DNA of 64,000 nt from Aliikangiella marina (GTDB lineage: Bacteria > Pseudomonadota > Gammaproteobacteria > Enterobacterales > Kangiellaceae), in NCBI RefSeq assembly GCF_007004765.1, contig NZ_VIKR01000002.1, positions 496,001 through 560,000 of the forward strand, in the 5' to 3' direction. The notes beneath the pieces are model-generated. The model was not told the DNA's origin. It ran no database searches and saw only the letters and a program-made list of their open reading frames with translations. The position numbers and the translations under genes are program-made. Below, piece by piece: positions 63,765 to 64,000 of this stretch (the stretch's first letter is position 1; the number at the start of each line of letters is the position of its first letter).

Positions 63765-64000
63765 ATGACAAAAAGCTTAATAAAAAATGTCGTCATTCTT
63801 GGTGGCGGAACTGCAGGGTGGATGTCTGCAGTTTTAATCAAGAAAGTCATGGGAAGTGTGGTAAATGTCGAACTCGTTGAGTCAGAAGCGATTGGCACCA
63901 TTGGTGTAGGCGAAGCGACTATTCCACCCATCCAATTATTTAATAGTGTACTCGGTTTAAACGAAGCTGAATTTTTGCGAGAAACAAAAGCCACGATCAA
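63765..64000 (+). CDS. Tryptophan-halogenase-like flavoprotein, N-terminal part (cut by window edge)
   Basis: The first 78 residues of a flavin-dependent halogenase-type protein are visible, opening NVVILGGGTAGWMSAVLIKK, the FAD-binding GGGTAGW motif, followed by GVGEATIPPIQLFNSVLGLNEAEFL with the conserved GEAT block. The start is ATG at 63765; an ATG at 63751 stops after five codons. Members next to TonB receptors are common in marine gammaproteobacteria, and whether they halogenate is generally unknown. The catalytic WxWxIP region lies outside the window. Confidence 0.85.
   Translation, partial: MTKSLIKNVVILGGGTAGWMSAVLIKKVMGSVVNVELVESEAIGTIGVGEATIPPIQLFNSVLGLNEAEFLRETKATI

Noticed and set aside
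63758-64000. Minus-strand open frame at the right edge
   Set aside because: The plus strand encodes the FAD motif GGGTAGW and the GEAT block of a halogenase-like protein, so the minus frame is a shadow.

Overview
The window reads as the chromosome of a marine, heterotrophic, AT-leaning gammaproteobacterium. The support is a full-length NfuA, an E. coli-type PssA, an EfpL (YeiP) elongation factor paralogue and an AroG-type DAHP synthase, combined with traits common in Alteromonadales and Oceanospirillales: TonB-dependent receptors, a flavin-dependent halogenase, secreted M14 and metzincin peptidases, and a GlyGly-CTERM protein. A Kangiella/Pleionea/Aliikangiella-like relative would fit, but the family is inference. 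No rRNA, tRNA, CRISPR array, transposase or phage gene was seen.

Layout. 0-7 kb: nfuA, a secreted M14 peptidase overlapping an acetyltransferase, and a secreted HEXXH metalloprotease. 6.9-20 kb: a cobalamin region holding a signal-less BtuF-like protein, a PduO-type adenosyltransferase with two STAS-like paralogues, then a riboswitch-led operon btuD-btuC-cobT-cobS-cobU-cobC-cobQ-cobO-btuF, and a second riboswitch in front of btuB. No cbiB or cobD homologue and no corrin-ring genes are present, so the region looks built for uptake and salvage. 20-27 kb: housekeeping and membrane genes (BPSS1780-like protein, efpL, pssA, MAPEG, AI-2E-type transporter, PadR/HAAS pair, PGPGW protein). 26.8-37.4 kb: tryptophanase, a lipoprotein pair, an IorAB-type molybdenum oxidoreductase, a PLP histidine decarboxylase coupled to a double-ACT protein, and small membrane proteins. 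37.6-46.7 kb: the B12-dependent fused mutase IcmF, a secreted phosphatase/kinase-like fusion, a histone-deacetylase-like amidohydrolase, a FabF-type ketosynthase and a GDPD. 46.9-53.7 kb: accessory stretch with a large BNR-repeat GlyGly-CTERM protein, a 110-bp tandem repeat array and four orphan genes. 53.7-64 kb: aroG, a SEL1/TonB_C protein, a serine hydrolase, two paralogous barrel-like proteins, a DUF2797 protein, and a large TonB receptor followed by a tryptophan-halogenase-like gene cut by the right edge.

The genes connect in places. Imported corrinoid (BtuB-BtuFCD) is adenosylated (CobO, PduO type) and completed (CobU/S/T/C), and IcmF is a local consumer of adenosylcobalamin. Amino-acid use is represented by secreted peptidases, tryptophanase and histidine decarboxylase.

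The most unusual items are the secreted protein joining a PPP-type phosphatase to a kinase-like domain (41330-43189), the 110-bp tandem array in which three copies keep a 33-codon frame open (51096-51535), the decarboxylase/ACT operon (33876-35394), and an inverted-repeat pair upstream of the TonB receptor (60292-60486).
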